Below are positions 54,252 to 64,000 of a DNA stretch of 64,000 nt, piece after piece (position 1 is the stretch's first letter; every line of letters starts with the position of its first letter). The translations under genes were made by a program, and so were the position numbers. The DNA is from Erysipelothrix sp. HDW6A (GTDB lineage Bacteria > Bacillota_I > Bacilli_A > Erysipelotrichales > Erysipelotrichaceae), in NCBI RefSeq assembly GCF_011400295.1, contig NZ_CP049859.1, forward strand, positions 868,001-932,000, read 5' to 3'. The notes under the pieces were generated by a model. It saw only the letters and a program-made list of their open reading frames with translations. It had not been told where the DNA came from and searched no databases.

Positions 54252-54451
54252 CAACAATCAAAGAAATTCGTGAAATAAGCAATGCAGATTTACTTGTTGA
54301 AATTGACACATTAAAAGAAGAACTCTTTGATCTTCGTTTCCAACAAGCAATAGGTCAACTTGAAAATCCTGCTCGTCTAAGAGAAATCCGTAAAACGATT
54401 GCTCGCATCAAAACAGTTATCACTGAGCGTGAGCTTAGTGACGAGAAGTAG
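54248..54451 (+). CDS. rpmC: 50S ribosomal protein L29
   Basis: A 67-residue helical hairpin protein near the tunnel exit. [32 protein letters not shown] contains the family signature. It overlaps rplP by 4 bp (ATGA) and lies 14 bp before rpsQ. Confidence 0.96.
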   Translation: MTTIKEIREISNADLLVEIDTLKEELFDLRFQQAIGQLENPARLREIRKTIARIKTVITERELSDEK

Positions 54452-54465
54452 GAGGTCATTAGGCG

Positions 54466-54726
54466 ATGGAAAGAAATAAACGCAAAGTCTACCGTGGTAC
54501 TGTTGTGTCAGATGCAATGGATAAAACAGTGGTAGTTGAAGTAAAAACATCAAAACGTCATCCACTCTATGGAAAACGTGTAAACTATTCAAAGAAATTT
54601 AAAGCTCATGACGAAAACAATGAATTCAGCACAGGTGATTTAGTAGAAATTATGGAAACACGTCCATTATCAGCTACAAAACACTTCCGTGTAATTCGTT
54701 TAATCGAAAAAGCTGTTGTATTGTAG
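54466..54726 (+). CDS. rpsQ: 30S ribosomal protein S17
   Basis: An 86-residue OB-fold protein that binds 16S early. [31 protein letters not shown] and [13 protein letters not shown] match the family. A GGAGGT ribosome site lies 8 bp before the start. Confidence 0.97.
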   Translation: MERNKRKVYRGTVVSDAMDKTVVVEVKTSKRHPLYGKRVNYSKKFKAHDENNEFSTGDLVEIMETRPLSATKHFRVIRLIEKAVVL

Positions 54727-54738
54727 GAGGTTGTCGAG

Positions 54739-55107
54739 ATGATACAAAACGAATCGAGATGTAAAGTCGCCGACAACACAGGCGCAAAAGAAATCTTAGT
54801 TATCCGTTCATTAGGCGGTAGCGTACGTAAAACATCTAACATCGGTGATATCGTTGTTGGAACAGTTAAAGTTGCTATTCCTGGTGGAACAGTTAAAAAA
54901 GGTGATGTTGTTAAAGCGGTAGTTGTCCGCTCAAAATACGGTGTACGTCGTGGAAATGGTTCATACATTAAATTCGATGACAACGCAGTTGTTATCCTAA
55001 AAGATGATATGACACCACGTGGAACACGTATCTTTGGACCAGTAGCTCGTGAGCTTCGTGAGAAAAACTTCATGAAGATCGTCTCATTAGCTCCAGAAGT
55101 GTTATAG
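54739..55107 (+). CDS. rplN: 50S ribosomal protein L14
   Basis: A 122-residue interface protein, first of the spc portion. [18 protein letters not shown] and [20 protein letters not shown] are canonical. The spacing to rpsQ is 12 bp with no promoter seen. Confidence 0.98.
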   Translation: MIQNESRCKVADNTGAKEILVIRSLGGSVRKTSNIGDIVVGTVKVAIPGGTVKKGDVVKAVVVRSKYGVRRGNGSYIKFDDNAVVILKDDMTPRGTRIFGPVARELREKNFMKIVSLAPEVL

Positions 55108-55116
55108 GAGGCTTTT

Positions 55117-55425
55117 ATGAAAATCAAACGTAACGATAAAGTTCAAGTAATCACTGGGTCATATAAAGGCACAATTGGTGAAGTCATCGAAGTCAATCCT
55201 AAAGAAGATAAAGTAAAGGTTGAAGGTGTTAACTTAGTTAAGAAACACATGAAACCTTCACAAATCAACCCAGATGGTGGAATCTTTGAACAAGAAGCAT
55301 GGATTCATGTTTCAAACGTAATGCTATACGATTCAAAAGCAAAAGCTCCAAGTCGTGTAGGATTCAAAGAAGAAAAAGGTCAAAAAGTACGTTTCTATAA
55401 AAAATCCGGAAACGTCGTTAAATAA
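55117..55425 (+). CDS. rplX: 50S ribosomal protein L24
   Basis: A 102-residue assembly initiator with a KOW motif (KVQVITGSYKGTIGEV, residues 8-23) and VEGVNLVKKHMKPSQ. It is 9 bp after rplN. Confidence 0.97.
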   Translation: MKIKRNDKVQVITGSYKGTIGEVIEVNPKEDKVKVEGVNLVKKHMKPSQINPDGGIFEQEAWIHVSNVMLYDSKAKAPSRVGFKEEKGQKVRFYKKSGNVVK

Positions 55426-55439
55426 GGAGGTATAGCTAA

Positions 55440-55985
55440 ATGAACCTTAAAGAACAATATAAAACAGAAGTTGTTGAAAGTTTAGTAAAGAAATTTAACT
55501 ATACTTCAGTAATGCAAGCTCCAAGACTTGAAAAAATTGTAGTTAACATGGGTGTTGGGGAAGCAATCAACAATACAAAAATCTTAGAAGATGCAGTTGA
55601 AGACTTAACAATCATTACAGGTCAAAAACCAGTAATTACAAAAGCTAAGAAATCAATCGCTAACTTCAAACTTCGTGATGGCATGCCAATCGGTACAAAG
55701 GTAACTCTTCGTGGCGAAAAAATGTATGACTTCCTCGAAAAGTTAATTAAAGTTGCACTTCCACGTGTACGTGACTTCCGTGGTATTAACGGTGGATCAT
55801 TCGATGGTCGTGGAAACTTCACAATGGGAGTTAAAGAACAATTAATCTTCCCAGAAATCGATTATGATAAAATCAATAAAGTTCGCGGTATGGACATTAC
55901 AATTGTTACTACAGCGCAAACTGATGAAGAAGGATATGCTTTATTACAAGAATTAGGCATGCCTTTCAAAAAGGAGGGTAACTAA
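55440..55985 (+). CDS. rplE: 50S ribosomal protein L5
   Basis: A 181-residue 5S-rRNA-binding protein. [30 protein letters not shown] and [16 protein letters not shown] are the family blocks. Its end overlaps the rpsN start by 1 bp. Confidence 0.98.
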   Translation: MNLKEQYKTEVVESLVKKFNYTSVMQAPRLEKIVVNMGVGEAINNTKILEDAVEDLTIITGQKPVITKAKKSIANFKLRDGMPIGTKVTLRGEKMYDFLEKLIKVALPRVRDFRGINGGSFDGRGNFTMGVKEQLIFPEIDYDKINKVRGMDITIVTTAQTDEEGYALLQELGMPFKKEGN

Positions 55986-56254
55986 TGGCTAAGAAATCAA
56001 AAATTGCTCGTGAATTACAACGTCAAGCAGTAGTTGAACGTTACGCTGAAAAACGTGCGAAGTTAAAAGCTGAAGGTGATTACATCGGGTTACAAAAATT
56101 ACCACGCGATGCATCCCCTGTACGTTTACACAACCGTGATAAAGTTGATGGTCGTCCTCGTGGTTATTTACGTAAATATGGTATGTCACGTATTCGCTTC
56201 CGTGAATTAGCTCATAAAGGGCAAATTCCAGGCGTACGTAAGGCAAGCTGGTAG
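55985..56254 (+). CDS. rpsN: 30S ribosomal protein S14, zinc-independent long form
   Basis: An 89-residue S14 with [33 protein letters not shown]. It has no cysteines, so it is the zinc-free (C-) type. In many Firmicutes the spc operon carries the 61-residue zinc type instead and the long form is placed elsewhere. It sits between rplE and rpsH in normal order. Confidence 0.96.
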   Translation: MAKKSKIARELQRQAVVERYAEKRAKLKAEGDYIGLQKLPRDASPVRLHNRDKVDGRPRGYLRKYGMSRIRFRELAHKGQIPGVRKASW

Positions 56255-56273
56255 TTAGGAGGAACATTTCAAT

Positions 56274-56672
56274 ATGTATGTAACAGATCCAATTGCAGAT
56301 TTATTAACACGCGTTCGTAATGCTATTCAAGCAAAACACGATGTTGTTGAGGTTCCTGCAAGTAAAGAAAAAATCGAAATTACACGAATCTTGAAAGAAG
56401 AAGGTTTCATCCGTGACTACATGGTTAGCGGTGAAGGCTATAAGAAGAGCATTACTGTTGTTCTTAAATACGGTCCAAACGGCGAACGAGTAATCAGCGG
56501 TCTAAAACGTATCTCAAAACCAGGAAAACGTGTTTATGCAAAAGTTGATGAAGTACCACGCGTTCTTAACGGACTTGGTATTGCCATCATGACAACATCC
56601 GAAGGTTTGCTAACAGACAAACAAGCTCGACAAAAACATGTCGGCGGTGAAGTCTTAGCTTACGTTTGGTAA
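56274..56672 (+). CDS. rpsH: 30S ribosomal protein S8
   Basis: A 132-residue 16S-binding protein and known repressor of spc operons in other bacteria. [28 protein letters not shown] and the C-terminal [19 protein letters not shown] are typical. Confidence 0.98.
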   Translation: MYVTDPIADLLTRVRNAIQAKHDVVEVPASKEKIEITRILKEEGFIRDYMVSGEGYKKSITVVLKYGPNGERVISGLKRISKPGKRVYAKVDEVPRVLNGLGIAIMTTSEGLLTDKQARQKHVGGEVLAYVW

Positions 56673-56688
56673 GAGAAGGAGAGACACT

Positions 56689-57234
56689 ATGTCACGTATC
56701 GGAAATAAAACGATTACCATTCCGGCAGGCGTTGAAGTCGATGTAAAGGCTGGTAATGAGGTGACAGTTAAAGGTCCTAAGGGAACATTAACACGTCAGT
56801 TCAATAGTCTATATACAATCGATATCAATGAGGGCATTATTACAGTTACACGCCCTAATGATACAAAATTAGTAAAACAAATTCATGGAACAACACGTTC
56901 ATTAATCAATAACATGATTGAAGGTGTTAATGAAGGATTCAAGAAAGAACTAGACCTAGTTGGGATCGGGTATCGTGCATCTAAGTCAGGTAACACATTG
57001 GTCTTGAATGTTGGATACTCACATCCAATCGAATTCGAAATTAATGAAGGTCTTGAAGTCGAAGTACCATCAGCTACATCAATCGTAGTTACAGGTATCG
57101 ACAAACAAATGGTTGGAGAATTTGCAGCAAACGTGCGTGCAACTCGTAAACCAGAACCATACCTTGGTAAAGGTATTAAATACAAAAATGAAGTTATCCG
57201 TCGTAAAGAAGGAAAAACCGCAGCTAAGAAATAG
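56689..57234 (+). CDS. rplF: 50S ribosomal protein L6
   Basis: A 181-residue protein at the factor-binding base. [27 protein letters not shown] and the C-terminal [24 protein letters not shown] signature are present. AGAAGGAGAG is the ribosome site. Confidence 0.98.
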   Translation: MSRIGNKTITIPAGVEVDVKAGNEVTVKGPKGTLTRQFNSLYTIDINEGIITVTRPNDTKLVKQIHGTTRSLINNMIEGVNEGFKKELDLVGIGYRASKSGNTLVLNVGYSHPIEFEINEGLEVEVPSATSIVVTGIDKQMVGEFAANVRATRKPEPYLGKGIKYKNEVIRRKEGKTAAKK

Positions 57235-57255
57235 TGGGAAAGGAGAAATTGAATT

Positions 57256-57612
57256 ATGGCAAAAAAACTATCTAGAAATCAAGAACGTATGCGTAGACAC
57301 GCTCGCGTTCGTCGTAAAGTCAGTGGAACGCAAGAACGCCCACGTCTTAGCGTATATCGCTCCAATGGAAACATTGCAGCACAAATTATTGACGATGTAG
57401 CACAAGTTACACTTGTTGCAACTGGCTCAGTAGCGTTAAAACTGGAAAACGGTGGGAACGTGGAGGCAGCAACTAAAGTTGGTGCTGAAATCGCAAAACT
57501 TGCAAAAGATAAAGGTATTGATACTGTTGTATTTGACCGTGGTGGATACATCTACCATGGCCGTGTAAAAGCACTCGCTGAGGCAGCTCGTGAAGCTGGG
57601 CTCGAGTTCTAA
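57256..57612 (+). CDS. rplR: 50S ribosomal protein L18
   Basis: A 118-residue 5S-rRNA-binding protein. [21 protein letters not shown] and [26 protein letters not shown] are canonical. Confidence 0.98.
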   Translation: MAKKLSRNQERMRRHARVRRKVSGTQERPRLSVYRSNGNIAAQIIDDVAQVTLVATGSVALKLENGGNVEAATKVGAEIAKLAKDKGIDTVVFDRGGYIYHGRVKALAEAAREAGLEF

Positions 57613-57624
57613 TAAAGGAGGCGC

Positions 57625-58134
57625 ATGATGAATCGTAAACCTAGAAGAGAAGCACGCGAACAAGAATTCGAAGAACGTGTTGTTGTCATCAATCGTGTTA
57701 CAAAGGTTGTTAAAGGTGGTCGTCGTTTCCGCTTTGCAGCTCTCGTAGTCGTAGGTGACAAAAAAGGTCGTGTTGGATTTGGAACAGGTAAAGCAAACGA
57801 AGTTCCAGATGCAATTCGCAAAGGTGTAGAAGCAGCTAAGAAAAATCTTATTAACGTTAAATTAGTAAATGGTAGTTTACCACATACAGCAACAGGTACA
57901 TTTGGTGCAGGAGAAGTATTCGTACGTCCAGCAATCGAAGGTACAGGAGTTATCGCTGGTGGAGCTATCCGTGACGTTATGGAATTAGCTGGTGTTACAG
58001 ACGTATTAACAAAATGTATCGGATCACGCACACCAATTAATATGGTACGTGCAACATTTGATGCATTACAATCAATGAATACAGTTAATGAAGTAGCAGC
58101 TTTACGTGAAATTAAAGTTGAACAAGTTCGATAG
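57625..58134 (+). CDS. rpsE: 30S ribosomal protein S5
   Basis: A 169-residue fidelity protein lining the mRNA entry. [31 protein letters not shown] and [17 protein letters not shown] are the N-terminal blocks. Two ATGs are adjacent (57625 and 57628); AAAGGAGG sits closer to ideal for the second. It is followed after only 11 bp by rplO, where rpmD would normally lie. Confidence 0.97.
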   Translation: MMNRKPRREAREQEFEERVVVINRVTKVVKGGRRFRFAALVVVGDKKGRVGFGTGKANEVPDAIRKGVEAAKKNLINVKLVNGSLPHTATGTFGAGEVFVRPAIEGTGVIAGGAIRDVMELAGVTDVLTKCIGSRTPINMVRATFDALQSMNTVNEVAALREIKVEQVR

Positions 58135-58145
58135 GAGGAACCTTT

Positions 58146-58586
58146 ATGAAATTACATGAACTAAAATATAATGAAGGTGCACGCCAAGATCGTAAACGTA
58201 TCGGACGTGGTCAAGGATCAGGTACTGGTAAAACTTCAGGTAAAGGTCACAAAGGGCAAAATGCTCGTAGTGGCGGTGGAGTTGCACTAGGATTTGAAGG
58301 GGGACAAACACCTCTTTACAAACGTATTCCAAAACGTGGTTTCCAAAATGTTAACCGTGTAGAATACGCAGTTGTAAACCTATCTTCATTAAATGCATTT
58401 GAAGATGGTGCAGAAGTAACAATCGAAATGTTACTTGAAAAACGCATCATTAATAAAACACTTGACGGAGTTAAAATCTTAGGTCAAGGTGAATTAGAGA
58501 AAAAATTAACTGTTAAAGCTAACGCATTCTCTAAATCAGCAATTGAAAGTATTGAAAAATTAGGTGGAAAAGCTGAGGTTATCTAA
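58146..58586 (+). CDS. rplO: 50S ribosomal protein L15
   Basis: A 146-residue late-assembly protein. [34 protein letters not shown] and [17 protein letters not shown] are canonical. It overlaps secY by 1 bp. Confidence 0.98.
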   Translation: MKLHELKYNEGARQDRKRIGRGQGSGTGKTSGKGHKGQNARSGGGVALGFEGGQTPLYKRIPKRGFQNVNRVEYAVVNLSSLNAFEDGAEVTIEMLLEKRIINKTLDGVKILGQGELEKKLTVKANAFSKSAIESIEKLGGKAEVI

Positions 58587-59878
58587 TGAAACTATTTACT
58601 GATTTATTTAAAAATAAGGAAATCAGAATAAGAATCATTTTTACACTCGCTATGCTATTGTTATATCGCTTAGGAACAGTTGTACCTGTTCCTAACGTGG
58701 ATAGCACGAAGTTATCTGCGATGATGACTTCACTTGAGTCCGACTCACTAGTCGGAATGATGAATATTCTTGGTGGTGGTTTCTTACAATCGCTATCTGT
58801 ATTCTCATTAGGCGTAGGTCCATATATCACCGCTTCCATTATTATTCAATTATTATCAATGGATGTTATTCCATATTTAACGGAACTAACAAAGTCAGGC
58901 CAAAAAGGTAAACAACAAATAGATCGTATTACACGTTATCTTGCAGTTGTTCTTGGTTATGTACAATCTATTGTTATTATTGCTGTGTTTAACACACAGT
59001 ACGGTATATTGCTAGGAACAGCACCTACGGATTATCTATTCATGGGTACAGTAATTACAGCAGGTACAATGTTCTGTCTTTGGTTAGGTGATCAAATCAC
59101 TGCTAAAGGTGTTGGAAATGGTATTTCATTACTTATTTTCTCCGGAATTGTGTCCCAAATGCCTCGTACATTTACAAGCGCATTTAACAGTATTGTTACA
59201 CCAGAAAGTACATTAGGTTGGTTATGGTTTGGATTATATGTTGTTGCATACTTTGCAATCATTATCCTTGTCGTATTTATGAGCAAAGCTGTTCGTAAGA
59301 TCTCAATCCAATATACATCAAGTACAGGTGGATCAATGCGTGGTAAGGGAATGAACCACTTACCATTGATGATTAACTCAGCATCAGTTGTCCCAGTTAT
59401 TTTTGCTGGAGCAATTATGCAAGCACCAATCATCGTCTTAAGCTGGTTAAACCAAGGTACTGTTTACAAATTCTTAAGTACATATTTTGTAACCAGTCAT
59501 CCTGTTGGATTATTAATCTATGCAGTACTCGTAATTCTCTTTACTTTCTTCTATACCAACTTACAAGTTGATCCAGAGAAGATTGCTGAAGACTTTAGTA
59601 AAAACAATTCCTATATTCCAGGTGTTCGTCCTGGTAAGGATACTCAAAAGTACATTAGTACAATTCTGAACAGAATCACAGTTCTTGGTGCAGCGTTCTT
59701 AACATTTATCGCTGTAATACCACACATCTTACCACTTGTTACTAACGGATTGATTCCATCATCCACAGCACTTGGTGGGACAGGTATTATCATCGTTGTT
59801 GGGGTTGCTTTAGAAACTGTGAAAGAACTTGAAGGACGTTTAGCTCAACGTTCCTACAAGGGACTCTTTAATCGCTAG
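58586..59878 (+). CDS. secY: preprotein translocase subunit SecY
   Basis: The 430-residue channel of the Sec translocon, with ten membrane helices. Landmarks are YRLGTVVPVPNVD near the first helix, the plug region after SVFSLGVGPYITASII, and GIRPGKDT-like GVRPGKDTQKYI in cytosolic loop C5. It is part of the spc operon, between rplO and adk. Confidence 0.98.
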   Translation: MKLFTDLFKNKEIRIRIIFTLAMLLLYRLGTVVPVPNVDSTKLSAMMTSLESDSLVGMMNILGGGFLQSLSVFSLGVGPYITASIIIQLLSMDVIPYLTELTKSGQKGKQQIDRITRYLAVVLGYVQSIVIIAVFNTQYGILLGTAPTDYLFMGTVITAGTMFCLWLGDQITAKGVGNGISLLIFSGIVSQMPRTFTSAFNSIVTPESTLGWLWFGLYVVAYFAIIILVVFMSKAVRKISIQYTSSTGGSMRGKGMNHLPLMINSASVVPVIFAGAIMQAPIIVLSWLNQGTVYKFLSTYFVTSHPVGLLIYAVLVILFTFFYTNLQVDPEKIAEDFSKNNSYIPGVRPGKDTQKYISTILNRITVLGAAFLTFIAVIPHILPLVTNGLIPSSTALGGTGIIIVVGVALETVKELEGRLAQRSYKGLFNR

Positions 59879-59888
59879 GAGGTATCAT

Positions 59889-60539
59889 ATGAATATATTA
59901 ATTATGGGACCTGCAGGTAGCGGAAAAGGCACAATGTCGACACAGATCGTTAAAGAGTTTGGTGTTGCTCATATTTCAACAGGAGATATGTTCCGTGCAG
60001 CTATTTCAAACGGAACACCTGTTGGCTTAGAAGCAAAATCATACATGGATGCTGGTAAACTTGTACCTGATGAAGTTACAGACCGAATGGTCAAAGAGCG
60101 TATCTCGCAAGATGATACAAAAGATGGCTATCTACTAGATGGTTATCCAAGAAATTTAAGCCAAGCTCATGCAATTGAAAGTATGGCAAAAGAAATAGGG
60201 AAACCTGTTGAAGTTGTTATTAACTTAGAGATTCCATATGAAGCATTGGTAAAACGTATTACAGGACGTCGTCTCTGTAAAACATGCGGTGCAATCTATA
60301 ACATTTATTCAAACCCTTCAAAAACAGAAGGTGTCTGTGATTTAGATGGTGGAGAATTGTACCAACGTAGTGATGACACTGAAGAGAAACTCGCAGTACG
60401 TTACAACGAATACATCGAACAAACACAAGCTTCAATTGAATATTTCAATGAAAAAGGCTTAGTACATAACGTCAATGCAGACAGACCTGCAGAAGAAGTT
60501 ATGGAGCAGATTCGAAAAATTTTGGAGGCGGTTAAATGA
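59889..60539 (+). CDS. adk: adenylate kinase
   Basis: A 216-residue enzyme that interconverts AMP, ADP and ATP. The P-loop GPAGSGKGT is at 7-15, with LDGYPRN and RRLCKTCG. The lid has a zinc site CKTC...CDLD (Cys-Cys-Cys-Asp), usual in Gram-positive long forms. It lies 10 bp after secY and overlaps map by 4 bp. Confidence 0.97.
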   Translation: MNILIMGPAGSGKGTMSTQIVKEFGVAHISTGDMFRAAISNGTPVGLEAKSYMDAGKLVPDEVTDRMVKERISQDDTKDGYLLDGYPRNLSQAHAIESMAKEIGKPVEVVINLEIPYEALVKRITGRRLCKTCGAIYNIYSNPSKTEGVCDLDGGELYQRSDDTEEKLAVRYNEYIEQTQASIEYFNEKGLVHNVNADRPAEEVMEQIRKILEAVK

Positions 60540-61306
60540 TTTCAACCAAGTCTGAACGAGAATTAGATTTAATGCGTGAAGCAGGTCGTATTGCTTTTGA
60601 AGCTCAAGAAGTAGTGAAAGAAGCAATCAAGCCAGGTGTCTCTACAAAACACCTCGACGACTTGGCTCACCGTTATATTCTAAGTCAAGGTGCAACACCA
60701 GCGTTTCTTGGTTATAATGATTTTAGCGGTTCCATATGTGCTTCGGTTAACGAAGTATTAGTCCATGGGATTCCAAGTTCTGATGAAATCCTGAAATCGG
60801 GTGATATTATCACAATCGACGTAGGAGCAATTTATAAAGGCTACTACAGTGACCATGCATGGACTTATCCAGTTGGAGAAATAAGTGATGAAGCTAAGAA
60901 ACTCTTAGAAGTTTCAGAAGAATCACTCTTTGCTGGAATTGAAGCAGCTGTTGCTGGTAATCGCGTTGGCGATATTGGTCATGCTATTATGCAAGTGGTA
61001 TTACCACATGGCTATGGTTTACCTGTAGAATATACAGGACATGGTTTGGGTACATCAATGCATGAAGCACCCTATGTTCCTAATGTTGGAGTACCAGGTA
61101 AAGGTGTTTTATTAAGAAAAAACATGGTTATTGCAATTGAACCAATGGTTCAAATTGGTACAAACAAAACTAAAGTTCTTGATGATGATTGGAGTGTTAC
61201 ATCAAAAGATGGATCACTGACAGCTCATTTCGAACATACAGTTGTTGTTAACGAAAACGGATATGAAATATTAACTCGAAGTAAGGAGGCAATTAGACAC
61301 TCATGA
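60536..61306 (+). CDS. map: type I methionine aminopeptidase
   Basis: A 256-residue enzyme that removes the first Met from new proteins. Metal ligands are in [31 protein letters not shown] and HFEHTVVV. It overlaps adk and infA by 4 bp each, consistent with coupled translation. Confidence 0.97.
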   Translation: MISTKSERELDLMREAGRIAFEAQEVVKEAIKPGVSTKHLDDLAHRYILSQGATPAFLGYNDFSGSICASVNEVLVHGIPSSDEILKSGDIITIDVGAIYKGYYSDHAWTYPVGEISDEAKKLLEVSEESLFAGIEAAVAGNRVGDIGHAIMQVVLPHGYGLPVEYTGHGLGTSMHEAPYVPNVGVPGKGVLLRKNMVIAIEPMVQIGTNKTKVLDDDWSVTSKDGSLTAHFEHTVVVNENGYEILTRSKEAIRHS

Positions 61307-61521
61307 GTAAAGAAAATGTTATCGAAGTTGATGGCGTAGTGCTTGATACATTGCCTGGTGCAATGTTTAAGGTAGAACTAAGTAATGGTCACGAAATATT
61401 AGCTCACGTATCTGGTAAAATCCGTATGCATTACATTCGCATTTTACCGGGAGACCGCGTGACTGTAGAAATCTCACCTTATGATTTATCACGTGGGCGC
61501 ATTACATTTAGACATAAATAG
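61303..61521 (+). CDS. infA: translation initiation factor IF-1
   Basis: A 72-residue S1-fold factor that binds the A site during initiation. [20 protein letters not shown]-type text and [18 protein letters not shown] are canonical. It overlaps map by 4 bp. Confidence 0.97.
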   Translation: MSKENVIEVDGVVLDTLPGAMFKVELSNGHEILAHVSGKIRMHYIRILPGDRVTVEISPYDLSRGRITFRHK

Positions 61522-61541
61522 AAGGTTTAGGAGGAAATACT

Positions 61542-61655
61542 ATGAAAGTTAGACCATCTGTAAAACCAATGTGTGAAAAATGTAGAGTTATTCGACGCAA
61601 TGGTAGAGTAATGATTATTTGTGAAAATCCAAAACACAAACAAAGACAAGGATAG
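61542..61655 (+). CDS. rpmJ: 50S ribosomal protein L36
   Basis: A 37-residue protein, [20 protein letters not shown] at the start and [12 protein letters not shown] at the end. It keeps the zinc site C11, C14, C27, H32 (Cys-Cys-Cys-His). AGGAGGAAA precedes the ATG. It lies in the usual place between infA and rpsM. Confidence 0.97.
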   Translation: MKVRPSVKPMCEKCRVIRRNGRVMIICENPKHKQRQG

Positions 61656-61669
61656 GAGGACGTCATTTT

Positions 61670-62035
61670 ATGGCTCGTATAGCAGGAATTGACATTCCAC
61701 GTAACAAACGTGTAGTTATTTCATTAACATATATTTACGGTATCGGATTGCCAACATCACAACAAGTATTGGCAACAACAGGTATCGATGAAAACATTCG
61801 TGTTAAAGATCTTACTGAAGATCAAGTTAACGCAATTCGTCGAGAAATCGAAAAAGTTAAAGTTGAAGGGGATCTTCGTCGTGAAGTGAACTTAAACATT
61901 AAACGTTTAATGGAAATCGGTAGCTACCGAGGTATTCGTCACCGCCGTGGCTTACCTGTTCGTGGTCAACGTACAAAGACTAACGCACGTACACGTAAAG
62001 GACCACGTCGTACAGTTGCGAACAAGAAGAAATAG
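61670..62035 (+). CDS. rpsM: 30S ribosomal protein S13
   Basis: A 121-residue head protein contacting L5 and L31. [23 protein letters not shown] and [28 protein letters not shown] are canonical. It is the first gene of the alpha portion. Confidence 0.98.
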   Translation: MARIAGIDIPRNKRVVISLTYIYGIGLPTSQQVLATTGIDENIRVKDLTEDQVNAIRREIEKVKVEGDLRREVNLNIKRLMEIGSYRGIRHRRGLPVRGQRTKTNARTRKGPRRTVANKKK

Positions 62036-62054
62036 TAAGTAGGAGGAAAACGTA

Positions 62055-62444
62055 ATGGCAAAGCAAAAAGTAGCACGTAAACGTCGTGTTAAGAAAAATA
62101 TAGCTCGTGGAATTGCGCACATTCACTCAACATTCAATAATACGATTGTGACAATCTCAGACGAGCAAGGAAACGTTCTCGCTTGGTCAAGTGCTGGAGC
62201 ATTAGGCTTTAAGGGTTCACGTAAGTCAACACCTTATGCAGCTCAAATGGCTTCTGAAGCAGCAGCTAAAGCAGCTGTTGATCACGGAATGAAATCAGTA
62301 GAAGTAAGCGTAAAAGGACCTGGTCCTGGACGAGAATCAGCAGTGCGTGCATTACAAGTTGCAGGACTAGATATTAGCGTAATTAACGACGTAACTCCAG
62401 TTCCTCATAATGGATGCCGTCCACCAAAACGTCCACGTGGATAA
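62055..62444 (+). CDS. rpsK: 30S ribosomal protein S11
   Basis: A 129-residue platform protein. [33 protein letters not shown] and the C-terminal [17 protein letters not shown] are canonical. Confidence 0.98.
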   Translation: MAKQKVARKRRVKKNIARGIAHIHSTFNNTIVTISDEQGNVLAWSSAGALGFKGSRKSTPYAAQMASEAAAKAAVDHGMKSVEVSVKGPGPGRESAVRALQVAGLDISVINDVTPVPHNGCRPPKRPRG

Positions 62445-62480
62445 TATCTTAAATCTAAACAAACCAGGAGGTATTCATAG

Positions 62481-63440
62481 ATGAACAAGTTTGAACGTGC
62501 TAAATTTGAAGTTAAAGAGTTTGATGAAACAGCAAATTACGGAAAGTTTGTAATTGAACCCCTTGAAAGAGGATTTGGGAATACTATTGGTAATGCCTTA
62601 AGACGAGTATTACTGTCATCACTACCAGGTGCGGCAGTATACTCCATTAAAATCGAAGGTGTTTACCACGAGTTTACATCAATCGCTGGAGTTGGTGAAG
62701 ATGTAACTGGTATCGTCCTAAATGTTAAAGATCTTGTTATCAATATTGCTGATGATGAAATCTACACCTTACGAATCTTACAAAAAGGTCCTAAAGTAGT
62801 AACTGCTGCAGATATTGAGTGTCCAGCTAATGTTGAAATTTTAAACAAAGATCACATTATAGCTACACTTGCAGAGGGTGCTGTTTTAGAAATGGAACTT
62901 AAAGCTCGTAATGGTCGTGGATATGTTAGTTCAGATGAAAATAAACTGATCTATCAAAATGCATCACAAGGTATTGGCACGATTTTTACAGACTCTATTT
63001 ATACTCCAATTGAACGAGTGAAATACCTCGTTGAGCCAACTCGTGTTGGTCAAGACTCAAAATATGATCGCTTAATTATGGAAATTTGGACAAATGGAGC
63101 AATCCAACCTCAAGTTTCTCTATCATTAGGATCAAAAATCTTAATGGATCATTTAGAGCAAATTGTAGCAATTAAAGACTCAGTATACGAAAGCGAATCA
63201 GTAATTCGTCCTGATGTATCAGGTGTTGAAAATCCAATGTCGACAATGATGATTGAAGACTTAGATCTTTCAGTACGTTCATATAACTGCTTGAAACGCG
63301 CAGGCATTCAAACAGTTGAAGAACTAACCTTAAAATCAGAAGATGAAATGATGCGTATTCGTAATTTAGGTAAGAAATCACTTAAAGAAGTTAAAGACAA
63401 GCTCTTTGATCTTGGATTAGGCTTCAAGTCATTTGAATAG
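62481..63440 (+). CDS. rpoA: RNA polymerase alpha subunit
   Basis: The 319-residue subunit that nucleates RNA polymerase assembly. The N-terminal domain has ERGFGNTIGNALRRVLLSSLPGAAV. The C-terminal domain (about 250-315) has the helix-hairpin-helix VRSYNCLKRAGIQTVEEL, which contacts UP elements and activators. The length is normal. Confidence 0.98.
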   Translation: MNKFERAKFEVKEFDETANYGKFVIEPLERGFGNTIGNALRRVLLSSLPGAAVYSIKIEGVYHEFTSIAGVGEDVTGIVLNVKDLVINIADDEIYTLRILQKGPKVVTAADIECPANVEILNKDHIIATLAEGAVLEMELKARNGRGYVSSDENKLIYQNASQGIGTIFTDSIYTPIERVKYLVEPTRVGQDSKYDRLIMEIWTNGAIQPQVSLSLGSKILMDHLEQIVAIKDSVYESESVIRPDVSGVENPMSTMMIEDLDLSVRSYNCLKRAGIQTVEELTLKSEDEMMRIRNLGKKSLKEVKDKLFDLGLGFKSFE

Positions 63441-63451
63441 GAGGATAAACC

Positions 63452-63814
63452 ATGAGAAACCGTAAATTAGGTCGTGATGCAGCTCACCGTAAAGCGTTAC
63501 TACGTAACCTTTCAACAAGCTTGATTGTTCACGGACAAATCGAAACTACAGAAATGAAAGCTAAAGAATTACGTTCTGTTGCAGATAAACTCGTTACACT
63601 TGCAAAACGTGGTGATTTACACGCACGTCGTCAAGCAGCACGTATTGTCTTCAATGTTGTTGCTGATGAGAAAACAGGACAAACAGCTTTACAAAAATTA
63701 TTTGACGAAATTGGACCAAAATATGCAGACCGCAATGGTGGTTACACACGTGTTATCAAAACTGAAATGCGTCGTGGAGATGCAGCTCCAATGGCAATCA
63801 TTGAATTTGTTTAA
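63452..63814 (+). CDS. rplQ: 50S ribosomal protein L17
   Basis: A 120-residue protein near the tunnel exit. [30 protein letters not shown] and [25 protein letters not shown] are canonical. It is the last gene of the cluster and is followed by a terminator. Confidence 0.98.
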   Translation: MRNRKLGRDAAHRKALLRNLSTSLIVHGQIETTEMKAKELRSVADKLVTLAKRGDLHARRQAARIVFNVVADEKTGQTALQKLFDEIGPKYADRNGGYTRVIKTEMRRGDAAPMAIIEFV

Positions 63815-63823
63815 TCATTAATC

Positions 63824-63847
63824 TAAGTGACTTCGGTCACTTTTTTT
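63824..63847 (+). terminator. terminator of the S10-spc-alpha cluster
   Basis: AAGTGAC-TTCG-GTCACTT followed by seven T. Confidence 0.93.
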
Positions 63848-63853
63848 ATAAAG

Positions 63854-63877
63854 AAGCCATCACGTTTGTGATGGCTT
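63854..63877 (-). terminator. terminator of the convergent gene at the window end
   Basis: AAGCCATCAC / GTGATGGCTT, a perfect 10-bp stem. Read on the minus strand it is followed by TCTTTAT, so it probably ends the gene entering from the right. The gene's stop codon lies in the stem. Confidence 0.75.
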
Positions 63878-64000
63878 TACTGTGTTTAGGAACTCTCGTG
63901 CAACGCGATTGATAATCTCCAAAGCGAGCTTAAGTTCATTGGGTGTTACACGTGATAAGCTGATTCTAAAAGAATTATTATAGTTATCCGTGTTGTAGTA
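63860..64000 (-). CDS. C-terminal end of a probable PLP aminotransferase or MocR-type regulator (partial)
   Basis: Only the last 46 residues are in the window. The piece reads SFRISLSRVTPNELKLALEI and continues with INRVAREFL. The FRISLSRV segment followed by a helical end is like the C-terminus of fold-type I aminotransferases and of the aminotransferase domain of MocR/PdxR regulators. The call rests on a short segment, so the identity is tentative. Confidence 0.5.
   Translation of the reverse strand, partial: YYNTDNYNNSFRISLSRVTPNELKLALEIINRVAREFLNTVKPSQT

Overview
The window is AT-rich DNA of a low-GC Gram-positive bacterium. The gene content (Bce-type peptide-resistance module, ECF folate transporter with a THF riboswitch, class Ib NrdIEF, BaiN-type flavoprotein, S10-spc-alpha cluster lacking rpmD) suggests an Erysipelotrichia member, probably Erysipelothrix or a close relative. 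There is no 16S gene here, so this is an inference. The standard code is in use: TGA ends many genes and conserved Trp positions are TGG. I see no prophage, insertion sequence or CRISPR array.

Layout. 1-8 kb is a patchwork of small units: a histidine phosphatase fragment, an aldo/keto reductase with a divergent MerR regulator, two copies each of tRNA-Asn and tRNA-Glu interleaved with small genes, oligoendopeptidase F, a formylglycine-generating-enzyme gene broken by one TGA, a CoA-binding protein and a ring-cleaving dioxygenase. 8-12 kb is nrdI-nrdE-nrdF-thioredoxin. 13.3-15.6 kb is a THF riboswitch followed by folT and fhs. 15.6-24 kb holds tex, trxA, a DUF349 protein, a flavoprotein pseudogene, a VanZ-like protein and a DUF885 lipoprotein, then divergent TetR/YjdM genes. 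24-27 kb is divergent nagB/nagA and an FAD oxidoreductase.

27.3-34.8 kb is a signalling island. It holds a LytTR response regulator with a degenerate AgrC-like partner, a self-cleaving LexA-like repressor (XRE plus S24) with a perfect 12-bp inverted repeat and a divergent small gene, and a complete BceRSAB-type two-component/ABC module. The repressor gene lies only 11 bp upstream of the module. 35.5-38 kb carries duplicated tRNA-Gly/tRNA-Asp pairs (plus tRNA-Ser) around a lipoprotein and a HAD phosphatase.

38-44 kb is a YtvI/AI-2E-type membrane protein and the str operon (rpsL, rpsG, fusA, tuf). 44-49.3 kb is a compact five-gene operon: two paralogous solute-binding proteins, an ATPase, a fused double permease and a winged-helix/cytidylyltransferase fusion. 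I read it as uptake of a phosphonate or similar small phosphorus compound followed by CTP activation for surface decoration; this is the most interesting candidate system. 49.4-63.8 kb is the S10-spc-alpha supercluster from rpsJ to rplQ, with a structured leader and a terminator. The window ends in the 3' part of a gene on the minus strand, probably an aminotransferase or MocR-type regulator.
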